Source: Vicinamibacteraceae bacterium (GTDB taxonomy: Bacteria; Planctomycetota; Phycisphaerae; Phycisphaerales; UBA5793). From it: 64,000 bases of DNA. The stretch spans positions 17,042 through 81,041 of the forward strand of contig WYBR01000003.1 in NCBI GenBank assembly GCA_011525805.1, in the 5' to 3' direction. Made by a program: the position numbers and the translations under genes. Each line of letters opens with the position of its first letter. Position 1 is the first letter of the stretch. Positions 45,124 through 54,030 of the stretch are shown here, in pieces. The notes beneath the pieces were generated by a model. The model was not told the DNA's origin. It did not search any database and saw only the letters and a program-made list of their open reading frames with translations.

Positions 45124-46611
45124 CTACCGCGCCGGCTGCGGGTGCGCCCGAGGCCGGTCGCCGTAGCCGAGTTCAGCGAGAATCACCTCCGAAGGAACGC
45201 CCAGGTCGCGCTTCACCAGTGCATCGGCCAGCACGCGCGACTCATCCTGCGGGATCGGCGGCGCCCAGAGCGGCTCGACGCAGCGGTCGCACGGCTCGGT
45301 GCGCAGCCAGCCGGCCTGGTCGAGCGCCTGCAGCGCCATCGCGCACAGATCGCTCAGACCCCGCCCGTAGAGTTGCCGCAGGCGCAGCGTCTTGCTGAGA
45401 ATCCCCAGCAGCGAGATGCGCATCGCGTTCTCGCTCGACAGCGTGCCGACCTTGGCGCGGATCAGGCCTGCGGCAAGGGGCGTCACCGCGGAGATCTTGT
45501 CGATCGCTTCGCGCACTTCGCGAATGTGGCTCTCTTCGCTCGGGCTTTCCGCGTCGCCGCCGAAGGTGTCGATCGACGCCTGGGCGTTTTCCGTGATCCA
45601 CATCTGCCCGGGCCCGACGGGCCGCTCGCCGAAGCCCTCGATTCCCTTGCCGAGGTACATCTTGAAACTCTGCAGCGTCACTCGGTTCGCCCGGTCGCTC
45701 AGGCGCGTGTTGAGTTCATCCTGGAGGGGGATGAGCGGCTCAACTTCTCCCAGCCCCGAATACTCGAAGGGGCGCCGCTGGTGCTGGACGTGCGCCACGG
45801 GCACGAAACCCAGCGCGTTCGGCTCATCGAGCACGAGTTGCTCATCCTCGTAGACCTGGCGGTGCGTCGCGGAGATGATCTCAGTGACGCTCGCCGTGGC
45901 GCGGCGAGGGGGCGCCTCGACGCGGCTGCGCGTCAGCCACGACCCGACGCGCGAGAGAAACCCACCCCCCTCCACCTCGTTAAGCCAGCGCTCGTGGTGG
46001 ATGATGCAGGCGTCGATGCGGCGATAATCCGTCGGATTGAGCAGCGCAAAGGCGCGCGGGCGCTCGACCACTTCAATGCGCATCGAGCGCACGATGTTGA
46101 GCAGTTCCTCCAGCCCCGCCGGCGCGCTCGCCTCGCGCCGCGGCAGTAGATCCAGGCGAAGCAGCAGATCGACGTGGCCGTAGATGGCGCCGAGGAGCAC
46201 CGCTTCCTGGATGAGCCCCGTCGAGCCGTTGGCCTCGAAGAGCGCCTCGACGACTTCGCCGATCGTCTGCGCCAGTTGCGCCTCGCGGGCGCGGGAGACA
46301 AAGGCGACATCGCGTCCGGCGACGTAATCGACGACGGTTTGGACGCGCCAGCCGATGTCGTTCTCAATGACGATCTCCTTGGGCGGGGCGCCTTCGATGG
46401 GGCGCGTGAGGCGGTCGGGCAGGCCGGCGACCTGCGCCGCCCGCCAGTTCACCACGCCGCCAAATCCCGGGATCGGCTCCTCTTCGTTTCGGTAGTACGA
46501 GAGCAGGCGCTCGCACGCGGGCAGCGTCCGCTCTTCGTGTTCTTCGATCAGCAGTCGAAGGAGGGCCTCGGAGAGGTTGATGTCGGCGAAGGGATCGAGT
46601 TGATATGACAC
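45124..46611 (-). CDS. Phage portal protein
   Basis: 495 residues starting at a GTG with a strong ribosome site (gagga 6-7 bases before) at 46611. Portal-like features: LPDRLTRPIEGAPPKEIVIE, DIGWRVQTVVDYVAGRDVAF, LIPLQDELNTRLSDRANRVT, SFKMYLGKGIEGFGERP, then VTPLAAGLIRAKVGTLSSEN and AMRISLLGILSKTLRLRQL, the stem/wing segment of portals. The portal is the dodecameric ring through which TerL pumps DNA. A TerL with matching type is 22 kb away on the same strand. Confidence 0.8.
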   Translation of the reverse strand: MSYQLDPFADINLSEALLRLLIEEHEERTLPACERLLSYYRNEEEPIPGFGGVVNWRAAQVAGLPDRLTRPIEGAPPKEIVIENDIGWRVQTVVDYVAGRDVAFVSRAREAQLAQTIGEVVEALFEANGSTGLIQEAVLLGAIYGHVDLLLRLDLLPRREASAPAGLEELLNIVRSMRIEVVERPRAFALLNPTDYRRIDACIIHHERWLNEVEGGGFLSRVGSWLTRSRVEAPPRRATASVTEIISATHRQVYEDEQLVLDEPNALGFVPVAHVQHQRRPFEYSGLGEVEPLIPLQDELNTRLSDRANRVTLQSFKMYLGKGIEGFGERPVGPGQMWITENAQASIDTFGGDAESPSEESHIREVREAIDKISAVTPLAAGLIRAKVGTLSSENAMRISLLGILSKTLRLRQLYGRGLSDLCAMALQALDQAGWLRTEPCDRCVEPLWAPPIPQDESRVLADALVKRDLGVPSEVILAELGYGDRPRAHPQPAR

Positions 46612-46856
46612 GCGGTGCTCCTCGTGCGATGCGCTCGCCGCGTCTAGTCGCGGCCCTGCATCGCGACGGGGCGGCGCGCCGGCGCGCGACCGCCGGCGCG
46701 CGGCCGCATCCGACCGAGCGTCCTCGACGCCGCCGGCAGTTCGACGGCATGCGTAGGAGGGTCTTCTGAGAAAAGCGCAGAGTGATTTCAGCATCGTGCG
46801 CGAGCGCGCGCCCCGATCGCGGCGGAGTGCCGATTGATGATCATCGCAACCACACC

Positions 46857-46885
46857 CCCACGATGAGGCTCTGCGAATCGTGGGG
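46857..46885. repeat. Dispersed palindrome, 'cccacgatgaggct' family, copy 2
   Basis: cccacgatgaggctctgcga then atcgtgggg, as at 21911-21938 and 52840-52868. It separates the portal gene from the heptose kinase gene. Confidence 0.8.
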
Positions 46886-46931
46886 TGCGTCTACGCGCTT
46901 TGCGATTCGCGCAACGACCGTTCTCCGCGCG

Positions 46932-47861
46932 TTACAGGTCGCCCGCCTCGATTCGGCACGTGCCTTCGCGGCCGACCGCCCTGGCCGCACACGTCGCCGC
47001 GAACTCGACCGCGTCGACGAGCGACCGGCCCGCGCCCAGCGCATGTCCGACGGCGGCGACGACCACATCGCCCGCGCCGCTCGTCGAAACGGCTTGCTTC
47101 ACCAGGGCGTCGCAATGAACCAGCCGCGTACCGCTGCGATCAAAGAGCGTCATCCCCTCGGCGCCGCGGGTGATCAGCACTGGCGCGTCGAGCCGCCTCG
47201 CCACGGCCGCGCCAAGATCGTCGATGTTGCCGCCTTCGTCGCCGCAGCGGGCCGCGAACTGCCGCGCCTCGCGCTCGTTGGGGGTGAAGAGCGCTGCGCC
47301 GCGGAACCACTCCATCGTCTGCGGCTTGGCGTCCACAATGACCGGCACGCCGCGCTGCGCCGCGGCCGCGAGCACATCGCGCGCCAGCGCCGCCGTCAGC
47401 GCCCCCTTCGCGTAGTCGGAGACGAGAACCGCCCCGCACTGCGGCAGTGCTCGCCGCACTTCATCGACCATCGCCCGCGCGACCGTTTCATCGACGGGAT
47501 CGGTGATCTCGACGTCAATCCGCGCCAGCATCGCCTCCTGTTGCCCGGCGAGCACGCGCGTCTTCTCGATGGTCCGCCGGCCGTCGCTGAACCAGTGGGT
47601 CTCCATGCCGAGGCGTTCGGACTCTGCCCTCAGAAACGCGCCCCCCTCGTCGTCACCGATCAGGCCGATGATGCGCACGCGGCCGCACGCCGCGCACGAC
47701 GCCGCGACGTTCATCATCCCGCCCAGTGTCCGCCGTACTTCAACGTAGTCGAGCACCGCGACGGGCGCTTCGTCGGACACGCCGACCGGCTCGGTGCGCA
47801 GGTAGGCATCGACCATCGCGTCGCCGATCACCAGCATGTCGCGCGCGGTGCTCACGCTCAC
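46932..47861 (-). CDS. HldE-type (RfaE1) heptose kinase, single domain
   Basis: 309 residues, PfkB-family kinase of D-glycero-beta-D-manno-heptose-7-phosphate or a close relative. The intact motifs are MLVIGDAMVDAYLRTEPVG, RRTLGGMMNVAASCAACG and the active-site STSGAGDVVVAAVGHALG. It uses a GTG at 47861 that overlaps the stop of the fused kinase-GmhA gene upstream (GTGA). There is no HldE nucleotidyltransferase domain here. The product would feed ADP- or GDP-heptose synthesis for lipopolysaccharide core or S-layer glycans. Confidence 0.88.
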   Translation of the reverse strand: MSVSTARDMLVIGDAMVDAYLRTEPVGVSDEAPVAVLDYVEVRRTLGGMMNVAASCAACGRVRIIGLIGDDEGGAFLRAESERLGMETHWFSDGRRTIEKTRVLAGQQEAMLARIDVEITDPVDETVARAMVDEVRRALPQCGAVLVSDYAKGALTAALARDVLAAAAQRGVPVIVDAKPQTMEWFRGAALFTPNEREARQFAARCGDEGGNIDDLGAAVARRLDAPVLITRGAEGMTLFDRSGTRLVHCDALVKQAVSTSGAGDVVVAAVGHALGAGRSLVDAVEFAATCAARAVGREGTCRIEAGDL

Positions 47862-49462
47862 ATCTCCGAGGCCGAGGGGTGCAGCCGGCCCTGCGAATCG
47901 AGGCGCCGATCGAGCATGTCGCACAGGACGTGAATGATGAACAGGTGCGCTTCCTGGATGCGCGCGGTGCTCTCGCTGGGGACGATGATGGCGACGTCGG
48001 CGAGTTCGGCCATCGCCCCGCCGTCGCGCCCCGTGAAGGCGATGACCCGCGCTCCGCGCTGCCGCGCCCGCTCCATGGCGCGGATCACGTTCGCCGAGCG
48101 CCCGCTGGTGGACAGGCCGATGACGACGTCGCCCTCGCGACAAAACGTCTCGATCTGCCGGGCGAAGACGTCTTCGTAGCCGTAGTCGTTGGCGAGGCAG
48201 GTGGTGAGCGAGTCGTTGGCGCTGAGCGAGATGCTCGGCAGTCCGGGGCGGTTCTCCTTGAAGCGGCCGGTGAGTTCGCCCACGAGATGATTCGCCTCGG
48301 CCGCGCTGCCGCCGTTGCCGAAGACCAGCGCCTGTTTGCCTTCGTTGTACGCCTCCATGAGCAGCCGCGCCGCCCGGTCGATCACCGGCAGATGCTCATC
48401 GCGGATGCGCGAGAAGACCTCGATGCCGTCCGCCACGTGCGACTCGATCTCGCGATAGGTCAGGCGCAGCAGGTCGTTGAGGTCGATGCGCTTGGGCCCG
48501 GACAGGGAGGCGGCGAGGCTGGCGGCGCTGCACGCGAGAAGCGCGGCCTCCTGCGGCGACGCCCCGGCCGCGACGAGCACGCCGTACACCCCCGACACCA
48601 CGAAGCCCACGCCGCGGCGATCGGCGATCGGCGGCGCGGCGACGGTGAGGGGATGAACCTCGACGCGCCTGATCTCTCCGCCGCGGCACCCGACCACCGC
48701 GCCCTGGCGGCCGAGCGTGAGCAGCACGTTGGGCGCAACCGTCTCGCACAACTGCCGCAGCCGGTCGATGTGGTCTTCGTGCGCGCTGCACTGCGCCGCG
48801 GCCGCGACCTGCCGCGATTCACGCTCGTTGACGATGAGGTGGTCGGCGCTGCCGGCGGCGGGGCTGATCGTCGCGCCGGCGGCGTCGTAGACGAGGGGGA
48901 TCTTCCGCGCCCGGCACCAGTCCGCAATCGCGGCGAGGTCCGCAGCCGTCAGCGCCTCCGGCTCGCCGGCCACGATGCAAACGCAGTCGAAGACGCGTCC
49001 GTCGGCGTCGGACTCGCCGTCGCCGCCGAGCCGATCGAGCGTCGCCGCGAGATCGGCGAAGGGTCGGGGCGTCCAGCCGCGGCGGATCTGCATGAGTTGC
49101 CGCCCCTGCGCGAGGTAGCGGAAGAGTTCGGCCGTGCGGCACTCCGGTGCTTCACAGCCGTCGATGAGGTGCACGCGGGCGTCGGCAAGGGCCTCGCGCA
49201 AAGCGGTCCCGGCGGCGGCCCGGCCGACGGGGGCGAGGAGGGTGGCCTGGGCGCCGAGGTTGGCGATGGTCGCGGCCGTCAGGGCCGCGGCCCCGGGATG
49301 AACGCTGGCGTGCTCGACGCGGTAGACGGGCATCGGCCAGTCCGGCGCGAGCCGATTGACCGCGCAATGCACATCCCGCTCCGCCACCGCCGGCCCAATG
49401 ACCAGCACCCGCGCAGCGCGAAAGCGATCGACGTAATCCAGGAATCGGTCCCGCCGGATCAT
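47858..49462 (-). CDS. Fusion of a degenerate PfkB/RfaE1-like domain with GmhA
   Basis: 534 residues. Residues 1-330 resemble an HldE kinase (MIRRDRFLDYVDRFRAARVL, HPGAAALTAATIANLGAQAT) but the anion hole/catalytic GAGD is replaced by GVGF in RRGVGFVVSGVYG, so it is probably a pseudokinase. Residues about 336-534 are GmhA (sedoheptulose-7-phosphate isomerase): ALVFGNGGSAAEANHLVGEL, SISLSANDSLTTCLANDYGY, GLSTSGRSANVIRAMERARQ, and QEAHLFIIHVLCD. ATG 49462 is chosen because the ORF beyond starts at TTG. An intact kinase is the next gene with a 4-base overlap. Confidence 0.88.
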   Translation of the reverse strand: MIRRDRFLDYVDRFRAARVLVIGPAVAERDVHCAVNRLAPDWPMPVYRVEHASVHPGAAALTAATIANLGAQATLLAPVGRAAAGTALREALADARVHLIDGCEAPECRTAELFRYLAQGRQLMQIRRGWTPRPFADLAATLDRLGGDGESDADGRVFDCVCIVAGEPEALTAADLAAIADWCRARKIPLVYDAAGATISPAAGSADHLIVNERESRQVAAAAQCSAHEDHIDRLRQLCETVAPNVLLTLGRQGAVVGCRGGEIRRVEVHPLTVAAPPIADRRGVGFVVSGVYGVLVAAGASPQEAALLACSAASLAASLSGPKRIDLNDLLRLTYREIESHVADGIEVFSRIRDEHLPVIDRAARLLMEAYNEGKQALVFGNGGSAAEANHLVGELTGRFKENRPGLPSISLSANDSLTTCLANDYGYEDVFARQIETFCREGDVVIGLSTSGRSANVIRAMERARQRGARVIAFTGRDGGAMAELADVAIIVPSESTARIQEAHLFIIHVLCDMLDRRLDSQGRLHPSASEM

Positions 49463-49529
49463 CGACAATGGTAGGGGCGGGGCTGGTTCGCGGGGCAATC
49501 GCGACAAAGTTGATCGGCGAAGAGAAACG

Positions 49530-50696
49530 TCAACTCATGTGCTTTGGGCGCAGCCAGTAATCTCCGCCGAGGGTACCCGCTCTTCGCGCGGATGCCGGAG
49601 CAGGCGAGTGGTTCGCTTTGTCGTACACTTGAATGCGGCCCTTGGACTCAAGCTCCAACAAGACCTGCCGATACGCTTTGCGCGGTGTCAGATCTTCCGG
49701 GCGTCGCGCCCAAACTTCGGTGAAGTGTGAGACTTGGACTGATCCCCGCGAGAGTCGTGAGAGTACTCGTTCCTCTGTTTCAGCAATGTCGAACCGTAGA
49801 AGAGCAAGTTGTTTGCCTCTCTCACGATCGCTCTGAAACCCGAGACTGCCGAACGCCGCGCCGGGTGAGCGTCCAGCATCCCACATCACGTCCTTCATGA
49901 TCAGGAATCCAAGTTCGTGGCTACAACAGTGCAGAAGGTAGTGCGTTGTCGCCTCCGACCCGCGTGATTCGAAACGAAACGGGACGAGGTATTGTGCTCC
50001 AGAGTCAGTTCGCACTGCCTCAGCGAATGCGCCGCGAACAAGCGACTCACGCTCTACTGGGTCGGATGTATCTCCGATGGCGCTCACGAGACGCGCTGCT
50101 CTTTCGGTGCTTCCGAGGAGATCTGCCAGAGCCGATGATGCGTTCAATTCCTTTCGAGCCTGTCCGATTATGCGTATCACACCAGAGTAGTTGAAGAACA
50201 GTAACACTTCACCGAAGGGGAGTCTGAGAAGGCGAACGATGTCGCCCATCTTGAGTCCCTTTACTCCGCACGGATCGACGAACGCAAAGGTGGCGCAACG
50301 GGACTCCCGATAGATTTCGCGCGTAAGGACTTCGTTTAGATGCCCAGAGAACAGGCCCCGTCGCACCAGCGGCGGAAACGCTAGACGAGGCGTAGCGGGA
50401 TGCACGATAACTGCGCTCTCGAGGTCAGAGATGTACTTCTTCTTCAGCTCGACGAGACTCACCGTGGCGCGATTGCAAAGCTGATACTCTTGCAGGATGT
50501 TGAGCGCGCGTAGCGGTGAACCGAGGTATTTGCCCTCGTAGGAACCCCGGCCAGCAAAGCCATCGACGTAGTGAAACGCCTCAGCGGTTCCCTTGAGTGC
50601 TTTGAGATACGCCGGGAGATAGCCATCCAGAATCGCGTGCTTCGCCCGATTCTGAGCCGAATACTTCTCGAAGTGTACTGCATCCGCCTCAGACAC
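49530..50696 (-). CDS. Three-Cys-motif partner protein (TcmP-like)
   Basis: 388 residues from a GTG at 50696. HFEKYSAQNRAKHAILDGYL, AFHYVDGFAGRGSYEGKYLG, ATFAFVDPCGVKGLKMGDIV and LLFFNYSGVIRIIGQAR are family features. The fold is methyltransferase-like (FAGRG resembles a SAM-binding loop). It overlaps the DUF5131 gene by 8 bases; this pairing defines the TcmP family (TIGR04474, recalled). Base composition is lower in G+C than in neighbours, suggesting transfer. The function of the pair is not established; mobile or defence-related roles are possible. Confidence 0.82.
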   Translation of the reverse strand: MSEADAVHFEKYSAQNRAKHAILDGYLPAYLKALKGTAEAFHYVDGFAGRGSYEGKYLGSPLRALNILQEYQLCNRATVSLVELKKKYISDLESAVIVHPATPRLAFPPLVRRGLFSGHLNEVLTREIYRESRCATFAFVDPCGVKGLKMGDIVRLLRLPFGEVLLFFNYSGVIRIIGQARKELNASSALADLLGSTERAARLVSAIGDTSDPVERESLVRGAFAEAVRTDSGAQYLVPFRFESRGSEATTHYLLHCCSHELGFLIMKDVMWDAGRSPGAAFGSLGFQSDRERGKQLALLRFDIAETEERVLSRLSRGSVQVSHFTEVWARRPEDLTPRKAYRQVLLELESKGRIQVYDKANHSPAPASARRAGTLGGDYWLRPKHMS

Positions 50697-51486
50697 TCGT
50701 CAGCACCTTGTTAGGCTCCGGCATCCCATCCCAAACCCGTCGATCCAGTCTCCTCCCCGCGGCCTTCTTGTTCATCCCGCCCCACTGCTTGAAGAAGAAG
50801 GGCACGCCGCGGGCGAGGCACTGGTCGCGGATGTGGCGCACCCAGTCAGCCTCCATCGGCCGGGCGCCCGCGCCGGACTCGCCGCCGACGATGACCCAGT
50901 CGATGCGCCCCAGCGGCAGGCGGCGCAGCGGGCCGAGCAATGGTTCAAGCGAAAGGAAGCGCACGCTCGCCTGCTCGATCTTCACAAGGTCGCGGATGCG
51001 GTGCGTCACGAGCGCGTTCTCCACGCTCGTGCCGATCCAGATGTTGGGCGTCCAGTCGAGGAGTGGGGCATACTGCGCCGCGATCTCCGGCCGCTTGGTG
51101 AGGATCTGAAACGTGTGCCGGGGGCACTCGTTCATCACCGCAAAGACGCGGCGGATGTAATCGAGCGGCACATCGGTGTGGAAGAGATCGCTCATCGAGT
51201 TGACGAACACGATGGCCGGCTGACGCCAGCGCGGCGGATCATCGAGCGCTTCTTCGACCAGCGCGATGGTGCGATTCCAGTCGCCCGTCCGCGGATCGAT
51301 CACGGCCATGTAGTGACGCTTGCGGCCGGGATTGCGGCCGGCGGCGAGATCGGCGCGGGCCATGCCCGCCAGGCGGCGGCTCATTGTCTCGGCGTAGCAG
51401 TGGCGGCACCCCTCGGAGACCTTGGAGCAGCCCACGACGGGGTTCCACGTGACCTGCGTCCATTCGATGGTCGAGTTGCGGGCCAT
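50689..51486 (-). CDS. DUF5131 (Gp37/Gp68) three-Cys-motif protein
   Basis: 265 residues from ATG 51486, with gggag 5 bases before it. The motif CSKVSEGCRHCYAETMSRRL has three cysteines, which gives the 'three-Cys-motif' name; other blocks are WTQVTWNPVVGCSK, FVNSMSDLFHTDVPLDYI, FQILTKRPEIAAQYAP, IWIGTSVEN, WVIVGGESGAGARPME and PFFFKQWGG. The family is found in phages and bacterial genomes and is related to radical-SAM TIM barrels (recalled). It is coupled by overlap to a TcmP-like partner. It sits just after the ribosomal-protein operon terminator. Confidence 0.87.
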   Translation of the reverse strand: MARNSTIEWTQVTWNPVVGCSKVSEGCRHCYAETMSRRLAGMARADLAAGRNPGRKRHYMAVIDPRTGDWNRTIALVEEALDDPPRWRQPAIVFVNSMSDLFHTDVPLDYIRRVFAVMNECPRHTFQILTKRPEIAAQYAPLLDWTPNIWIGTSVENALVTHRIRDLVKIEQASVRFLSLEPLLGPLRRLPLGRIDWVIVGGESGAGARPMEADWVRHIRDQCLARGVPFFFKQWGGMNKKAAGRRLDRRVWDGMPEPNKVLTSV

Positions 51487-51620
51487 GCAGACTCCCGGCG
51501 TTGAAGCCGATTGATCGTACCAAACTGAATACGAACGTCCAGTGCACAGCCGACGAATGGTCATCCCTTCGCCGGATGCGACGATACGAGTGAATCGTCG
51601 TCACGTATCGCTGCGGCGCA

Positions 51621-51660
51621 GAAAAACGCCCGACGCCCGTGCGTTGCATGGGCGTCGGGG
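51621..51660 (-). terminator. Rho-independent terminator of the rplKAJL operon
   Basis: On the minus strand, a 10-base stem (51650-51659 with 51629-51638, cccgacgccc / gggcgtcggg) with an 11-base loop is followed by a T-run (gttttt). It is about 33 bases downstream of the rplL stop. Confidence 0.8.
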
Positions 51661-51692
51661 TTGCTCGCGCTGCCGCTTGTCGTGTCAGGCGA

Positions 51693-52100
<408 letters not shown>

Positions 52101-52227
52101 GTTGCACACTCCGATCAGTCACTGGCAATCTCGGCGTTCAAGAGGTGTTCGACCATCGAACATTTAACCCGTGAGGGCCCGTCGAACGCGCGGGTTGTTC
52201 TGGTGGGCGGCCGCGCGGCCGCATGAG

Positions 52228-52773
52228 TCATCCGGCCCGGGCGATGGTCTCGCCCTTTTCGAGTTTCTCCTCGATGGTCTTGAGGATGGAGGCGATGGCG
52301 CCGCCCGGCCCGACGACGGCGCCGACGAGCGAGGCGCCGGGGCTGAGCACGAGTTGCACCGCCTGTCCCAGCGCCTCGGTCCGCGTGGGATACTTGCTGA
52401 GGGCCTCGACGCCGGCCTTGCCCTTGAAGACCTCGCCGTCGAGGATGGCCCCCTTGAGTTCGAGTTTCTTCAGTTTCTTCGCGAAGGTCATGACCTCGCG
52501 GGCGACGTCGATGACGGTCTCGCCGCCGTAGACGATCGCGCTGGGTCCGGTGAGGAGCGAATCGAGGGGGCTCAGCGCCGTGCCATCGAAGGCCTTGGCC
52601 GCGAGCGCGTTGCGCACCACGGTGACGCGAATGCCCTTGCTGCGCAGTCCCTTGCGCAATTCGATGTTCTGGTCCGCCTTGAGTTCGCGGATGTCCACGA
52701 GAAGCGCGTCGGCCACGCCGTTGAACTCACGCCGGTACTCGTTGATGATGAGGTCTTTGACGACTTTGCTCAT
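52228..52773 (-). CDS. rplJ: Ribosomal protein uL10
   Basis: 181 residues; base of the L7/L12 stalk. Features: SKVVKDLIINEYRREFNGVA, GIRVTVVRNALAAKAFDGTA, LTGPSAIVYGGETVID, and ALSKYPTRTEALGQAVQLVL with the C-terminal L12-binding helix (SILKTIEEKLEKGE). It lies 127 bases before rplL and after a repeat-filled gap following rplA. No other gene interrupts. Confidence 0.96.
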   Translation of the reverse strand: MSKVVKDLIINEYRREFNGVADALLVDIRELKADQNIELRKGLRSKGIRVTVVRNALAAKAFDGTALSPLDSLLTGPSAIVYGGETVIDVAREVMTFAKKLKKLELKGAILDGEVFKGKAGVEALSKYPTRTEALGQAVQLVLSPGASLVGAVVGPGGAIASILKTIEEKLEKGETIARAG

Positions 52774-52921
52774 GGGAGGCTCGATTCGAGTGAGGCACTA
52801 GGCACTTGGCACTAGGCACTAGGGGTTTGTCAACTCACGCCCACGATGAGGCTCTGCGAATCGTGGGGTGCGTTTGTCGGCTCTGCGAATCGTGGGGTGA
52901 TCTCACTCGCGTTCAACTCCG
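52774..52921. repeat. Repeat-filled gap between rplA and rplJ
   Basis: The gap holds short tandem cactaggcacttggcactag units (about 52795-52822), the third copy of the cccacgatgaggct palindrome (52840-52868) and a partial copy of its second half (ggctctgcgaatcgtggggt, 52879-52898). This lies where the rplJL leader would be, so it may have displaced or created regulatory sequence. Confidence 0.75.
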
Positions 52922-53599
52922 TTACACCGCGACGCGCACGCCGGGGGTCATCGTTCCGCTGATGGTCACTTTCTTGACGAACTGCCCCTTGGTGGAGGCA
53001 GGCTTGGCCTTGAGGATGGTCTGGATGAAGAAGTCGATGTTGTCGGCGAGGTGATCCTCGGGGAAACTCATGCGTCCGACGGCGGCCTGGACGTTGCCGC
53101 CCTTGTCGTTGCGGTACTCGACCTTTCCGGCGGAGTACTCGCGGACGGCCCTGGCGATGTCGGTGGTGACGGTGCCGGCCTTGGGCGTGGGCATCAGGCC
53201 GCGCGGGCCGAGTTGCCGGCCGAGGCGGCTGACGAGTTTCATCATGTCGGGCGAGGCGACGGCGACGTCGAAGTCCATCCACCCGTCGGAGACTTTCTTG
53301 ATGAGGTCGTCAGCGCCAGCCTCGATGGCGCCGGCCGCCTTCGCCCCGGCCGCGTCGTCGCTGCCGCAGAAGGCGATCACCCGCTTGCTCTTGCCCACGC
53401 CGTGCGGCAGCGCGATGGCGCCGCGGACGAGTTGGTCGGCCTGGGTCGTATCGATGCCGAGGGTGAAGCAGATTTCGACGGTCTGATCGAAGCGCGGCCC
53501 CTTGAACTTCTTGAGCGCGGCGACCGCGTCCTTGAGCGGCAGCGGCTCCTTCGGGGCGACTTCGAGGTTGGCGCGGGTTCGCTTGGTGAGCCTGGCCAT
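52922..53599 (-). CDS. rplA: Ribosomal protein uL1
   Basis: 225 residues; binds 23S rRNA at the L1 stalk and can repress its own mRNA in other bacteria. Signature blocks: LKKFKGPRFDQTVEICFTLG, RGAIALPHGVGKSKRVIAFC, KLVSRLGRQLGPRGLMPTPK and AGTVTTDIARAVREYSAGKV, and the C-terminal KKVTISGTMTPGVRVAV. It starts 5 bases after the rplK stop, so the two are coupled. Confidence 0.96.
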   Translation of the reverse strand: MARLTKRTRANLEVAPKEPLPLKDAVAALKKFKGPRFDQTVEICFTLGIDTTQADQLVRGAIALPHGVGKSKRVIAFCGSDDAAGAKAAGAIEAGADDLIKKVSDGWMDFDVAVASPDMMKLVSRLGRQLGPRGLMPTPKAGTVTTDIARAVREYSAGKVEYRNDKGGNVQAAVGRMSFPEDHLADNIDFFIQTILKAKPASTKGQFVKKVTISGTMTPGVRVAV

Positions 53600-53604
53600 G
53601 TGTC

Positions 53605-54030
53605 TCAGCCCTCCACCTTCACGCCCATCGAGCGGGCGGTTCCGATGATGATTCGCGTCGCCGCTTCGAGATCGGCGGCGGTGAGGTCGGCCATCTTCTC
53701 TTTGGCGATCTCCTGCGCCTGGGCGCGGGTGATCGAGCCGACGCTTTCCTTGCCGACCAGGCCGCTGCCCTTTTCGACGCCGGCCTTCTCCTTGATGAGG
53801 ACCGAGGCGGGGGAGGACTTGATCTCGAGTTCGAAACTGCGGTCGTCGTAGAGCGTGACGATGCAGCCCACGACCTTGCCGTTGAACTTGCGGGTGGCTT
53901 CGTTGAACTTCTGAATGAACTGTCCGGGGTTGATTCCCTTGGCGCCCAGCGCGGGGCCAAGCGGCGGAGCGGGCGTGGCCTGCCCTCCCGGCGCGAGAAT
54001 CTTAAACTGTGAATTGATCTTCTTGGCCAT
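53605..54030 (-). CDS. rplK: Ribosomal protein uL11
   Basis: 141 residues from ATG 54030 (MAKKINSQFKILAPGGQATP). It has the N-terminal PPLGPALGAKGINPGQFIQK block and the C-terminal rRNA-binding domain with the SMGVKVEG end. It is the first gene of rplK-rplA-rplJ-rplL. The common upstream neighbours nusG and secE are not present; the next gene upstream is a repeat region and a sensor kinase on the other strand. Confidence 0.96.
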   Translation of the reverse strand: MAKKINSQFKILAPGGQATPAPPLGPALGAKGINPGQFIQKFNEATRKFNGKVVGCIVTLYDDRSFELEIKSSPASVLIKEKAGVEKGSGLVGKESVGSITRAQAQEIAKEKMADLTAADLEAATRIIIGTARSMGVKVEG

